Assembly (NCBI GenBank): GCA_016795425.1
Contig: JAEUHG010000087.1
Location: forward strand, 1-64,000
Length of the DNA: 64,000 nt
From: Verrucomicrobiales bacterium
GTDB taxonomy: Bacteria; Verrucomicrobiota; Verrucomicrobiia; Limisphaerales; CAIMTB01
Reading direction: 5' to 3'
Below are positions 17,642 to 24,713 of this stretch, piece by piece (position 1 is the stretch's first letter; the number at the start of each line of letters is the position of its first letter). A program made the translations under genes and the position numbers. The notes under the pieces were generated by a model that was given only the letters and a program-made list of their open reading frames with translations, did not search any database and was not told the DNA's origin.

Positions 17642-20600
17642 CTACTCCTCCCAGTCCAGCTTGAGCCCGCGAAGTTGGGATCGCACTAGGACCCAGTCCC
17701 AGACCTGCAGTCGGCGTCCGTCTACGCTGATGGCGAGGCGTCGTCCATCCGGGCTGACCGCCAATGGTATCATTCCGACCGGCAGCGGCAGCCGCGGTTC
17801 GAACGTGCGGGCATCGCGAAGAACCGCGTGGCGTGCACCGTGAACCAACCAGAACGACCGCCCATCCGGGGGGAAGACCAAGCGGGCGTTACGGTCGAGA
17901 GTGACGGGGAAGCGTCGATCTTCCTTCCACGTCGCGGTGTCGACAAAGGAGAGGGAGGAGAAAGTCGCGATCACCAGTTCGTCGTTCCGTGGACTGAAGG
18001 CGGCGGCGGCGACGTGAGCATCGCACTCCAGGTCTTTCAAGTGGCGCCAAGGTTCCACGGCCAGAACGACCACGTATCGTTGATTGGCCTTTCGGAGGGC
18101 GATCCATTTTCCGTCGGGCGAAATCTGGCCTTCCGCGTAGCCCACGTTGAGGAGTTCGCCGGGGCCGGCCGCGATGTGGGCGGCCGGGAGCGGCATCAGC
18201 CCGTCCGGCATGCCGAGCACCAACGTTTCTCCGGCAAACCCCGCCGAGTAGATCCGCGCCGGCTTGAAGACCGGGAGAGGTTGCAAGGTCGGAACGGCAG
18301 GATCCTTGGAAAGGATGTGCCATCGGGAGAACCCGTCGTTCCAGAAGGCGAATAACTCGGCGCTATCCGGCGAGAAGAAGGGCGTGGAACCCCGGGCTTC
18401 AAGCGAGATCGCGGCGGGGGATTCCTGGCTGAGGTCCCAAAGCCCCAACCGCTCGCGGCCCCCCGCCGTCATCCAGCGACCATCGGGTGAAAACGCACCC
18501 TGCTTCACACCACCGCCCATGTCACCACGCAGCTCTCGAAGCGGCGTCGGTCGCTCGAACGTATGCAACTGCAAACCTTCGGACGTCGACACCGCACAGC
18601 GTTGGCCGTTGGCGCTGAACTGAATCCGGGAGCTTTGTCGGCCAATGCCAAACGCACGTTCCAATGTCCGGAGATCCCAGCAGACGATCTCCTGCTCGTC
18701 GCCCCCGGTGAACAGATAGTCACCCTCCGGGGTAAAGACTGCGCTGCGCGCTTCGCCTTTGTGTCGACCGAGAAGGCGGGTGGTGCCGCTCGCGATTTCG
18801 TGCAAATGGATTTCGTCATCAGCGGTCAAGGCGATCCAGCGATCCCGTGGATCCCACGAAATGGCATTGAACCTGGGGCCAGTGACCGTCTTCGTCTCGG
18901 CGCCGGAGTCGACCTCGAACATCGAAGTCACCCAACAGATTCCGACCTGACGCAGGACACCAAATCGCTGGCCGTCTGGCGAAAACACGACCGTCTGCAC
19001 CTGTCCGCGGACTGGAAAGCGCTTGAGGGGTTGGCCGGACTGCAAGTCCCAGAGCGCGACTGAGTCCTCCTCTGCAGCGCCCAGTATCCACGGACGATGC
19101 GGATGAAAGGCAACGGCGGCCCAACGGGTTCGGGGGAGCAGCAGCAGCAACCGACCGGAGGAGACTTCCCACACTTCGCCCTCCGGCCCGGCGGACAGGC
19201 CTTCCGTTCGTCGGACGGCGAGGAATCGGCCATCCGCGCTCCATTCGGCGAAGGTCGCCGCCCGATTCGTGCTGGGGGGCAGAGTGGCGAGAAGCCGGAG
19301 ATCCGGTACCGACAGGATCTCCACGGCGTTGGTGCCGCGACCCAGGGCGAGCCGTTCAAACGCCGGGTCCAGCACGCTCAAGGTGGAGTCCGGAACTATC
19401 GGAATACCGCGGTCGAACCGCAGATCTGCCAGGGCGAGCGCGGCAAATGCCTCGCGGCGCAACTCGGCCGTGTTCGAAACGGCGGCGGCACGGCGGATGG
19501 CATCGAGGGCGTCGACGCGTTGACCCAACTCGCCGCTGCGCACGGTGGAGCGAGCTTGCGCGAGCAACGCGGCATAGAGTTGTTGCCGTGCCTCGTTCTC
19601 CGCAGCTTCAGCGCGAAGCAGCGATTCCTGTGCTTGCTGGCGCAGTGCGGCTTCCCGGCCGCGACTCTCGGCGGCCATGCTCGCCCGGTAGTTGGCGAAC
19701 AACACGGCAATCACCAGGCCGGCGAGAAGGGTCGCACCCACCGCGAGGCTGGCTCGTAATCGCGCATAGCGCCGCTGAAGCGCGCGCATGTGCCGAACGC
19801 TTTCGCCGCTCTGCAGGAGCGCGAGGTCGGCCTGGAGTTCCACAGCGTTCCGATACCGGCGTTCACGTCGACCTTCGCTGGCTTTGAGAATGACATCGTG
19901 CAGTTCGAGAACCTCGTCGCCCATGGACGGGTCCATCCAACTCGATGGAATGTCGGGAAATCGTTCCGGCGGCAACCCGGTGCTTGCTTCGTAAAGGACC
20001 AAACCCAACGCGTAGAGGTCCGCCGCCGGGGAGCCAGGCCCTTCCGGTGGAATGTAGCCTTCGGTTCCCACGAAGGTCCTGCCTTCGCCATTCGCGGCCA
20101 CCAGCCCGAGGTCGGCCAGTTTGGCGCGTCCATTGACGTAGATGATGTTGCCCGGCTTCACATCACGGTGGACCAGCCCCTGACGATGCAGTTCCGCCAA
20201 TCCGCCCGTGACATCGAGCGCCAGCCGGAGGCACTCGGAAGTCGACAGCCTGCCGCGGTTTTTGAGGTCGGCGCGAAGCGTGCGTGGGACGTACGCGCGT
20301 GAATGACGGGCCTCGGAAGCGGAACGAGCGCTCGCGGGAATGGTTCCGGATAGCTCGTTCTCGACCTCTTCACCCGCGTTGGCATCATCCGCCAATTCCA
20401 TCACGTAGAAGAAGTATCCCTCCACCTCGTTTCGTCCGACGTGCAACACGTGGACCAATCCTCCGGAACTTCGCGAAATCGGTTCGTACTTTTGAATGCC
20501 CGCGAACTCGCGATCGAAGGGCCGGTCGCTCTCGAACTGCTGGCGCCAAACAACTTTCACCGCGCGCAACGTGCCCATCACGTTTTGCGCCAGCCAAACC

Positions 20601-20716
20601 TCGCCATAGGCGCCGCGTCCGATGGGTCGAATCAGCGCGTAATCGGGAATCAAGGGCGGCTTCACAGGGGCGTTTCCCAGGCCATTGAAATGGGGCGCCG
20701 GTCCGGCTGTTCGCAA
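17642..20716 (-). CDS. Transmembrane Ser/Thr protein kinase with WD40-type propeller
   Basis: A 1024-aa membrane kinase. The kinase domain is at about 26-300: glycine loop IGRGAYGEVWLA (32-43), AVKVV with Lys54, catalytic loop VHRDVKPGNI (Asp185, Asn190), DLG (202-204) in place of the usual DFG, and an APE-like GTEGYIPPEG. One transmembrane helix spans about 323-341, followed by a coiled coil rich in Ala, Glu and Gln (345-395). The C-terminal 600 residues form repeated WD40/YVTN-like blades (FSPDGQRFGVL, WDLQSGQPLKRF, FTPEGDYLFTGG, SPDGRRLAISVDG). The propeller should face the periplasm. The gene starts 25 bp after the ECF sigma stop, so they are very likely co-transcribed. This pairing recurs in Verrucomicrobiota and Planctomycetes. 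Confidence 0.88.
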   Translation of the reverse strand: MRTAGPAPHFNGLGNAPVKPPLIPDYALIRPIGRGAYGEVWLAQNVMGTLRAVKVVWRQQFESDRPFDREFAGIQKYEPISRSSGGLVHVLHVGRNEVEGYFFYVMELADDANAGEEVENELSGTIPASARSASEARHSRAYVPRTLRADLKNRGRLSTSECLRLALDVTGGLAELHRQGLVHRDVKPGNIIYVNGRAKLADLGLVAANGEGRTFVGTEGYIPPEGPGSPAADLYALGLVLYEASTGLPPERFPDIPSSWMDPSMGDEVLELHDVILKASEGRRERRYRNAVELQADLALLQSGESVRHMRALQRRYARLRASLAVGATLLAGLVIAVLFANYRASMAAESRGREAALRQQAQESLLRAEAAENEARQQLYAALLAQARSTVRSGELGQRVDALDAIRRAAAVSNTAELRREAFAALALADLRFDRGIPIVPDSTLSVLDPAFERLALGRGTNAVEILSVPDLRLLATLPPSTNRAATFAEWSADGRFLAVRRTEGLSAGPEGEVWEVSSGRLLLLLPRTRWAAVAFHPHRPWILGAAEEDSVALWDLQSGQPLKRFPVRGQVQTVVFSPDGQRFGVLRQVGICWVTSMFEVDSGAETKTVTGPRFNAISWDPRDRWIALTADDEIHLHEIASGTTRLLGRHKGEARSAVFTPEGDYLFTGGDEQEIVCWDLRTLERAFGIGRQSSRIQFSANGQRCAVSTSEGLQLHTFERPTPLRELRGDMGGGVKQGAFSPDGRWMTAGGRERLGLWDLSQESPAAISLEARGSTPFFSPDSAELFAFWNDGFSRWHILSKDPAVPTLQPLPVFKPARIYSAGFAGETLVLGMPDGLMPLPAAHIAAGPGELLNVGYAEGQISPDGKWIALRKANQRYVVVLAVEPWRHLKDLECDAHVAAAAFSPRNDELVIATFSSLSFVDTATWKEDRRFPVTLDRNARLVFPPDGRSFWLVHGARHAVLRDARTFEPRLPLPVGMIPLAVSPDGRRLAISVDGRRLQVWDWVLVRSQLRGLKLDWEE

Positions 20717-20741
20717 CGACGGAAGACTGGATCGGCCTCGG

Positions 20742-21383
20742 TCATTCCATCTCTGTTCGCAATCGCTGCACCTCCGCCTGGATCAGCCGGCCGACCCGAT
20801 GTCTTGCCAAATACACCAAGGGTAGGTTCACGCCGAGTTTGCGGGCCACCTGCGCCGCCGATGACTCGCCGGAGGTGGACAGTCGGAAGATCAGAAGCTG
20901 TCGGGAACTGACCCTGGCCCGCACCCGTCGAATCGCGGTCTTGAGCAGGTTGTCCTCCCACTCCCGTTGCCACACCTGGTCCAACGCATCGGCCGAGGCA
21001 TCGGGCATTGCTTCGACCTCCGCGCTCGCGTCGTCGGAGAACGGTTCGCGCAGGAATTCCCTGCTTCCCTTCTGCGTCCGCCAGAAGACGTGAAGTCGCG
21101 AACGGGTCACGGCTCGCAGCCACGACTTGAAGGAACCGGCGGAACGATCGTACCGAAAGCCCGGCATTCGGCGGGCGAGATAGATGAAGGTGTTTTGCAC
21201 CACGTCCTGAGCCTCGGCATCCGTCAGTCCGGACTCGCGCGCGACGTTATAGATGAGTCGCCAATAGGTATCGAAGAACTCCTGCCAGCCCACCTGATCC
21301 TCCCAATTCCGTAATCGAGAAAGGAGGCTTTGCCGAGTGGCCAGCCTCGAGTCGGCCTCGGGCCGCGATCTCGTATCGGTCAT
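20742..21383 (-). CDS. ECF-type RNA polymerase sigma factor linked to the kinase
   Basis: A 213-aa sigma factor. Region 2 includes FFDTYWRLIYNVARESGLTDAEAQDVVQNTFIYLARRMPGFRYD. Region 4 is an HTH near the C-terminus (SSAAQVARKLGVNLPLVYLARHRVGRLIQ). The sequence type matches ECF sigmas that co-occur with Ser/Thr kinases in PVC bacteria. The ATG at 21383 is preferred over 21443 because the conserved part starts soon after MTDTRS. Being first in a probable sigma-kinase unit, it may be controlled by phosphorylation rather than by a classical anti-sigma, but this is inferred. The 454-bp gap upstream should hold its promoter. Confidence 0.88.
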   Translation of the reverse strand: MTDTRSRPEADSRLATRQSLLSRLRNWEDQVGWQEFFDTYWRLIYNVARESGLTDAEAQDVVQNTFIYLARRMPGFRYDRSAGSFKSWLRAVTRSRLHVFWRTQKGSREFLREPFSDDASAEVEAMPDASADALDQVWQREWEDNLLKTAIRRVRARVSSRQLLIFRLSTSGESSAAQVARKLGVNLPLVYLARHRVGRLIQAEVQRLRTEME

Positions 21384-21837
21384 ACACCGAATAGTAAGCC
21401 CGATACTTCCTGGATCTTTCGAGAAAATCTCAAATGGAGGCATCTCCGATTAGGCTACAGGAAAGATTCGAGTCCGGTACCGACGCCGAGAGGGTGAGAA
21501 AGCAAGAAGTCTGAAAGCCGTGTGGCTTGGTCGGTCGTCGACTTTCGCCACAACCAGAGGTCAACCGACGCCGCAGGACAGAGAAGTGACCATCGGAATC
21601 GGTATCGAAAAGTGGATTTCGTCTTCGGACTTGATCGAGTGGGGGGCTCGGTGGGAGGGACCGCATGGATCGAATCCGCGGCGCAAGCGGACCGTGCTCA
21701 ACGGATGCGGAAGGAACGAAGTCCGGGCGGCTCTGCCAGGACCGGGGATGCCTGAATCCCCAGTTCTTCAGGCCGGTCAGTCGAGGTGCCCTGGGTGCCG
21801 TCTGGGCGATCCGCATTCCCCAGCGCGATGTTCGCCT
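21384..21837. other. Gene-free stretch between ECF sigma and astacin genes
   Basis: A 454-bp region. Open frames on either strand have Ser/Arg/Pro-rich translations with no recognisable domain, and I do not call them. The right part holds a hairpin GGGGAT/ATCCCC (21744-21749 with 21756-21761) without a T run. The sigma-factor promoter should lie near 21384-21480, where the sequence is locally AT-richer, but I see no convincing -35/-10 pair. Confidence 0.5.
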
Positions 21838-22629
21838 TTACTTGCTGGGATTCTTCACCCCGTAGACCAGACGAACCTTCTCGGCATCACCCTGACTGAT
21901 CTTGTTCTCCGTCCATTGACCGATGACCTGGTCGAACTCCGTGCCGATCGGATCGATGACGGCACACGGACTTGTTCCGACTCCATCCTTGCACTCCGAC
22001 TCGCACTTTGACGCCCAACAGGTGCGGTAGTGCATGATGGACCGGTAGTCGTAATCGGGGGTGATGACAATCCAATTGGTCTTGGGCACCCAATCGTAGT
22101 CCGGCTCTCGGCCGGGCTTGATGTGCTCGTAGTGGATGGTGACATATCGATCCCGGTCCCATCGCTGATGCTCATGAATGAGGCCGAGCGCATGTCCCAA
22201 CTCATGGGCGAGCATCCAGGGTCCCTGTCGCCACCAGAAGGCAGTGATGTTCACATCCAAGCGCGATCCTTGGCGAAAGCCATTGAAGGTCGTGTTGTTG
22301 CCCGCCTCCATATTGCCCGTGAAGTAAACGTACTCCTTCTCGGTGGTACGCGGGATGAAGGTGATATTCGCACCGGTCTCCATCCACAGGCGCATGGCCA
22401 GCTTGGCGGTGGCCGCCTGCTCGGGGTTCAGTTTCGAAAGATCAAAGGGAATGATGCCGTTCGGCCAAGGTGCCGGCTTTTCCGACTTGGCATCGACGTG
22501 GGCGGGGTCGGAGGTCGACTCCGAGTTCTGAGTCAGACCTGGAGGCGTCAGCAGGCCGAGCGCCAGCATTCCCAAGAGCAAGGGGTGGCGCGGCCCGCGG
22601 GGTGTGGGTGGGAATGATTGGCTCGCCAT
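21838..22629 (-). CDS. Secreted astacin-family (M12A) zinc metalloprotease
   Basis: A 263-aa exported endopeptidase. The ATG at 22629 begins a signal peptide (hydrophobic core PLLLGMLALGLLTPPGL, residues 16-32). The catalytic domain shows the astacin zinc motif HELGHALGLIHEH (His142, Glu143, His146, His152) and the Met-turn SIMHY (197-201) with its Tyr zinc ligand. A Cys-rich stretch (CWASKCESECKDGVGTSPC) suggests disulfides. The pro-region is short (about 33-55), and no extra C-terminal domains follow, unlike many animal astacins. Substrate unknown. It is divergent from the ilv leader region. Confidence 0.9.
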   Translation of the reverse strand: MASQSFPPTPRGPRHPLLLGMLALGLLTPPGLTQNSESTSDPAHVDAKSEKPAPWPNGIIPFDLSKLNPEQAATAKLAMRLWMETGANITFIPRTTEKEYVYFTGNMEAGNNTTFNGFRQGSRLDVNITAFWWRQGPWMLAHELGHALGLIHEHQRWDRDRYVTIHYEHIKPGREPDYDWVPKTNWIVITPDYDYRSIMHYRTCWASKCESECKDGVGTSPCAVIDPIGTEFDQVIGQWTENKISQGDAEKVRLVYGVKNPSK

Positions 22630-22799
22630 CTTTTTGGAGGCTCGAATGATGTCGAGGCAGGTACAATCTGAAAAACACCGCCAGGGGTGGCCTTGGGGGT
22701 GAACCTTGGCGCGGAGGAAGCAGCTCGACATTCGCCGCGCTCGCCCCCGGCAGGCCGCGCCATCCGTGCCGGCCCTTGTCAATGTCTCTGTAAAACCGT

Positions 22800-22827
22800 T
22801 TGACGGGTTGGAGGGGGGATCGATAGG
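22800..22827 (+). promoter_or_regulatory. Possible promoter for the ilv leader
   Basis: TTGACG (22800-22805) matches 5 of 6 bases of a -35 box. After a 16-bp spacer there is a weak -10, GATAGG (22822-22827). Transcription would then start only a few bases before the leader-peptide GTG at 22837, making that peptide nearly leaderless. The -10 is poor, so confidence is low. A promoter further upstream is equally possible. Confidence 0.25.
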
Positions 22828-22836
22828 TTTCGGCCC

Positions 22837-22896
22837 GTGACTCGAATCGCGGTAGCCAGCCTACTCGTCGTCGTAGTCCCCGTTATTGGGGGCTGA
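22837..22896 (+). CDS. Branched-chain-amino-acid-rich leader peptide upstream of ilvN
   Basis: A GTG-initiated ORF encodes a 19-residue peptide ending at TGA (22894-22896): VTRIAVASLLVVVVPVIGG. Excluding the start, 10 of 18 residues are Ile, Leu or Val, including nine of the ten residues from Leu9 to Ile17 and flanks except Pro and Ser, and one Leu uses CTA, a codon expected to be rare in GC-rich DNA. Such a peptide just before a branched-chain biosynthesis gene and an intrinsic terminator is the hallmark of ribosome-mediated attenuation, as at E. coli ilvGMEDA and ilvBN. The Shine-Dalgarno is weak (GGAGGGGGG at 22810-22818, rather far upstream). No upstream in-frame start is available before a stop at 22801. 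Confidence 0.7.
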   Translation: MTRIAVASLLVVVVPVIGG

Positions 22897-22935
22897 CGCG
22901 CGATCTGTAAGCTTGGTCATCCGCTGGCAGATCGC
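22846..22935 (+). promoter_or_regulatory. Candidate antiterminator pairing of the ilv attenuator
   Basis: Segment 1, ATCGCG (22846-22851, inside the leader ORF), can pair with segment 2, CGCGAT (22899-22904). Segment 2 can instead pair with segment 3, as GCGATCTG (22900-22907) with CAGATCGC (22928-22935), a perfect 8-bp stem whose last base is the first base of the terminator stem. A ribosome stalled on the Leu/Val codons would cover segment 1 and favour 2:3. One reaching the stop codon would cover segment 2 and free the terminator. The overlap between 2:3 and the terminator is only one or two bases, so the exclusivity needs folding analysis. Confidence 0.5.
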
Positions 22936-22971
22936 CCGCACTCCTGGACGAGGGAGGCGGGTTTTTGTTTT
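22935..22971 (+). terminator. Intrinsic terminator (attenuator) before ilvN
   Basis: CCCGC-A-CTCC (22935-22944) pairs with GGAG-GCGGG (22953-22961), a 9-bp GC-rich stem with one bulged A and an 8-nt loop, followed at once by TTTTTGTTTT (22962-22971). This is a textbook Rho-independent terminator on the + strand. It ends 42 bp before the ilvN start codon, where a terminator makes sense only as a regulated attenuator. CCGCTGG (22921-22927) and CCAGCGG (22972-22978) can also pair around it. Confidence 0.75.
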
Positions 22972-23013
22972 CCAGCGGTTGAACCGTTCCGCGACGAGCC
23001 TGCAAAGGACGCT

Positions 23014-23487
23014 ATGCGACATACAATCTCGGTGCTGGTGGAGAACAAGTTCGGCGTGCTGACGCGCGTGGCCGGACTGTTCAGCGGCCGCGGCTACAAC
23101 ATTGATTCGCTCAATGTCGCGCCGACCCATGACTCGACCCTTTCCCGAATGACGATTGTCACCACGGGCGATGACGCGACCGTCGAGCAAATCGTCAAGC
23201 AGCTCAACAAGCTGGTGGATACCGTCAAGGTGATCGACTACTGCAAAGGCGACTATATCGACCGCGAGTTGGTCCTGTTGAAGGTCAAGGCGGAGCCGAA
23301 CAACCGCGCCGAGATTTGTCAGATGGCGGAATTGTTTCGGGCGAAAGTGGTCGACGTCCAGCCGGACAGTCTGACCATTGAAATCACGGGCGGCGAATCG
23401 AAGATCGAGAAGTTCATTCTGTTGATGAAGAGCTTCGGGATCTGCGATCTGACCCGGACCGGCCAAGTGGCTTTGCCACGCGCCTGA
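23014..23487 (+). CDS. ilvN: Acetolactate synthase small (regulatory) subunit
   Basis: A 157-aa cytoplasmic protein that binds and activates the catalytic acetolactate synthase subunit and confers valine feedback inhibition in isoleucine/valine synthesis. The N-terminal ACT domain has the family start [32 protein letters not shown]. The C-terminal ACT-like domain includes [17 protein letters not shown] and [12 protein letters not shown]. Length is normal for the IlvH/IlvN family. The catalytic ilvB is not adjacent: an astacin gene on the other strand lies upstream. ilvC follows after 116 bp, so ilvN-ilvC probably form one transcript under the leader/attenuator described here. Confidence 0.95.
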   Translation: MRHTISVLVENKFGVLTRVAGLFSGRGYNIDSLNVAPTHDSTLSRMTIVTTGDDATVEQIVKQLNKLVDTVKVIDYCKGDYIDRELVLLKVKAEPNNRAEICQMAELFRAKVVDVQPDSLTIEITGGESKIEKFILLMKSFGICDLTRTGQVALPRA

Positions 23488-23603
23488 CCCAGCGAGAGCG
23501 CCACCAAGGGCCGGACGCCGAGGTGAACGGGAGTGCATCTCGACCTCGACCCCGGTCCCGGGACCCGACATTCTTAACAACCTGTCTACGACACCAACGA
23601 TTC

Positions 23604-24629
23604 ATGCCAGCCAAAATCTATACTGAGAAGGACGCCGATCTCGGCGTGTTGCAGGGGAAGACGCTTGCCGTACTGGGATTTGGATCCCAGGGACACGCGC
23701 ACGCGTTGAATCTCAAGGACTCCGGCCTCCAGGTCATCATCGGCTTGTACGAGGGGAGCAAGTCCATCGCCGTCGCGCGCGAGATGGGATTCGAGGTGGT
23801 CACCACGGCCGAGGCGGTGCGTCGGGCCGACGTGATCATGGTGGCGCTGCCCGACACCAAGCAGGCGGCGGCGTACGAGAAGGACATCGCGCCCAACCTG
23901 GCGAAGGGCAAAACGCTGCTTTTCAGCCATGGTTTCTCGATCCACTTCAAGACCATTGTCCCGCCGAAGGACGTCGCGGTGATCCTGGTGGCACCGAAGG
24001 GGCCGGGCCACATCGTCCGCCGGCAATTCGTCGAGGGCAAAGGAGTGCCGAGCCTGATCGCGATCTATCAGGATCCGGGCAAGAAAGCCAAGAAAGTGGC
24101 GCTGGCCTGGGCCAAGGGCATCGGCGGGGCGCGTGCCGGCGTGATTGAAACCACGTTCAAAGAGGAGACGGAGACCGACTTGTTCGGGGAGCAGACCGTG
24201 CTCTGCGGCGGTTGCAGTGCGCTGGTGCTGGCCGGATTCGAGACGCTGGTGGAGGCGGGTTATTCTCCCGAGATGGCGTACTTCGAGTGTCTGCACGAGC
24301 TGAAGCTCATCGTCGACTTGATGAACGAGTCGGGCATCAGCGGCATGCGGTTCTCGGTCTCCGAGACCGCGAAGTGGGGGGATGTGAGCGTGGGACCGAA
24401 GATTATCGATGCTTCGGTGAAGAAGCGCATGAAAGCGGCGCTGAAGGACATCCAGTCCGGCAAGTTTGCGCGGGAGTGGGTCAAGGAATACCAAGGCGGT
24501 TATAAGCGCTATAACGCGCTCCTCGCTGCCGGCCAGAAACACCCGATCGAGAAGGTCGGCGAGAAGCTGCGCTCCATGATGCCGTGGATGAAGAAGCGGC
24601 AGACCAAGGGCGTGCAGGCCGCCTATTGA
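23604..24629 (+). CDS. ilvC: Ketol-acid reductoisomerase, class I
   Basis: A 341-aa enzyme that converts acetolactate or acetohydroxybutyrate into dihydroxy-isovalerate or dihydroxy-methylvalerate using NADPH and Mg2+. The Rossmann motif is [17 protein letters not shown] (Gly25-Gly30). The knotted C-terminal domain shows [14 protein letters not shown] and [16 protein letters not shown] with the metal ligands. Length fits the short class I form. The ATG at 23604 is used because [13 protein letters not shown] matches the family start. It is followed 84 bp later by ileS, linking isoleucine synthesis with its tRNA charging. Confidence 0.95.
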   Translation: MPAKIYTEKDADLGVLQGKTLAVLGFGSQGHAHALNLKDSGLQVIIGLYEGSKSIAVAREMGFEVVTTAEAVRRADVIMVALPDTKQAAAYEKDIAPNLAKGKTLLFSHGFSIHFKTIVPPKDVAVILVAPKGPGHIVRRQFVEGKGVPSLIAIYQDPGKKAKKVALAWAKGIGGARAGVIETTFKEETETDLFGEQTVLCGGCSALVLAGFETLVEAGYSPEMAYFECLHELKLIVDLMNESGISGMRFSVSETAKWGDVSVGPKIIDASVKKRMKAALKDIQSGKFAREWVKEYQGGYKRYNALLAAGQKHPIEKVGEKLRSMMPWMKKRQTKGVQAAY

Positions 24630-24676
24630 CCGTCGGGGCCGCCTCAGCGACCCCGGCCACGCCAACGCTCTACTGA

Positions 24677-24703
24677 GAACGCCGGGCCGAAGGTCCGGCG
24701 TTC
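24677..24703 (+). other. Strong hairpin between ilvC and ileS
   Basis: GAACGCCGG (24677-24685) pairs perfectly with CCGGCGTTC (24695-24703). The inner bases extend the stem to about 12 bp with a GAA triloop. No T run follows, so it is not a typical intrinsic terminator. It could separate or process the ilvC and ileS messages. It ends 10 bp before the ileS ATG and may affect ileS translation. Confidence 0.45.
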
Positions 24704-24713
24704 CCTGCCCTCG

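Noticed and set aside
21744..21761. Hairpin GGGGAT/ATCCCC in the sigma-astacin gap as a terminator
   Set aside because: No T run on either strand and about 75 bp past the astacin stop; kept only as a note in the gap entry.
24630..24713. T-box riboswitch upstream of ileS
   Set aside because: The spacer is only 84 bp, with one hairpin and no T-box consensus or specifier loop.
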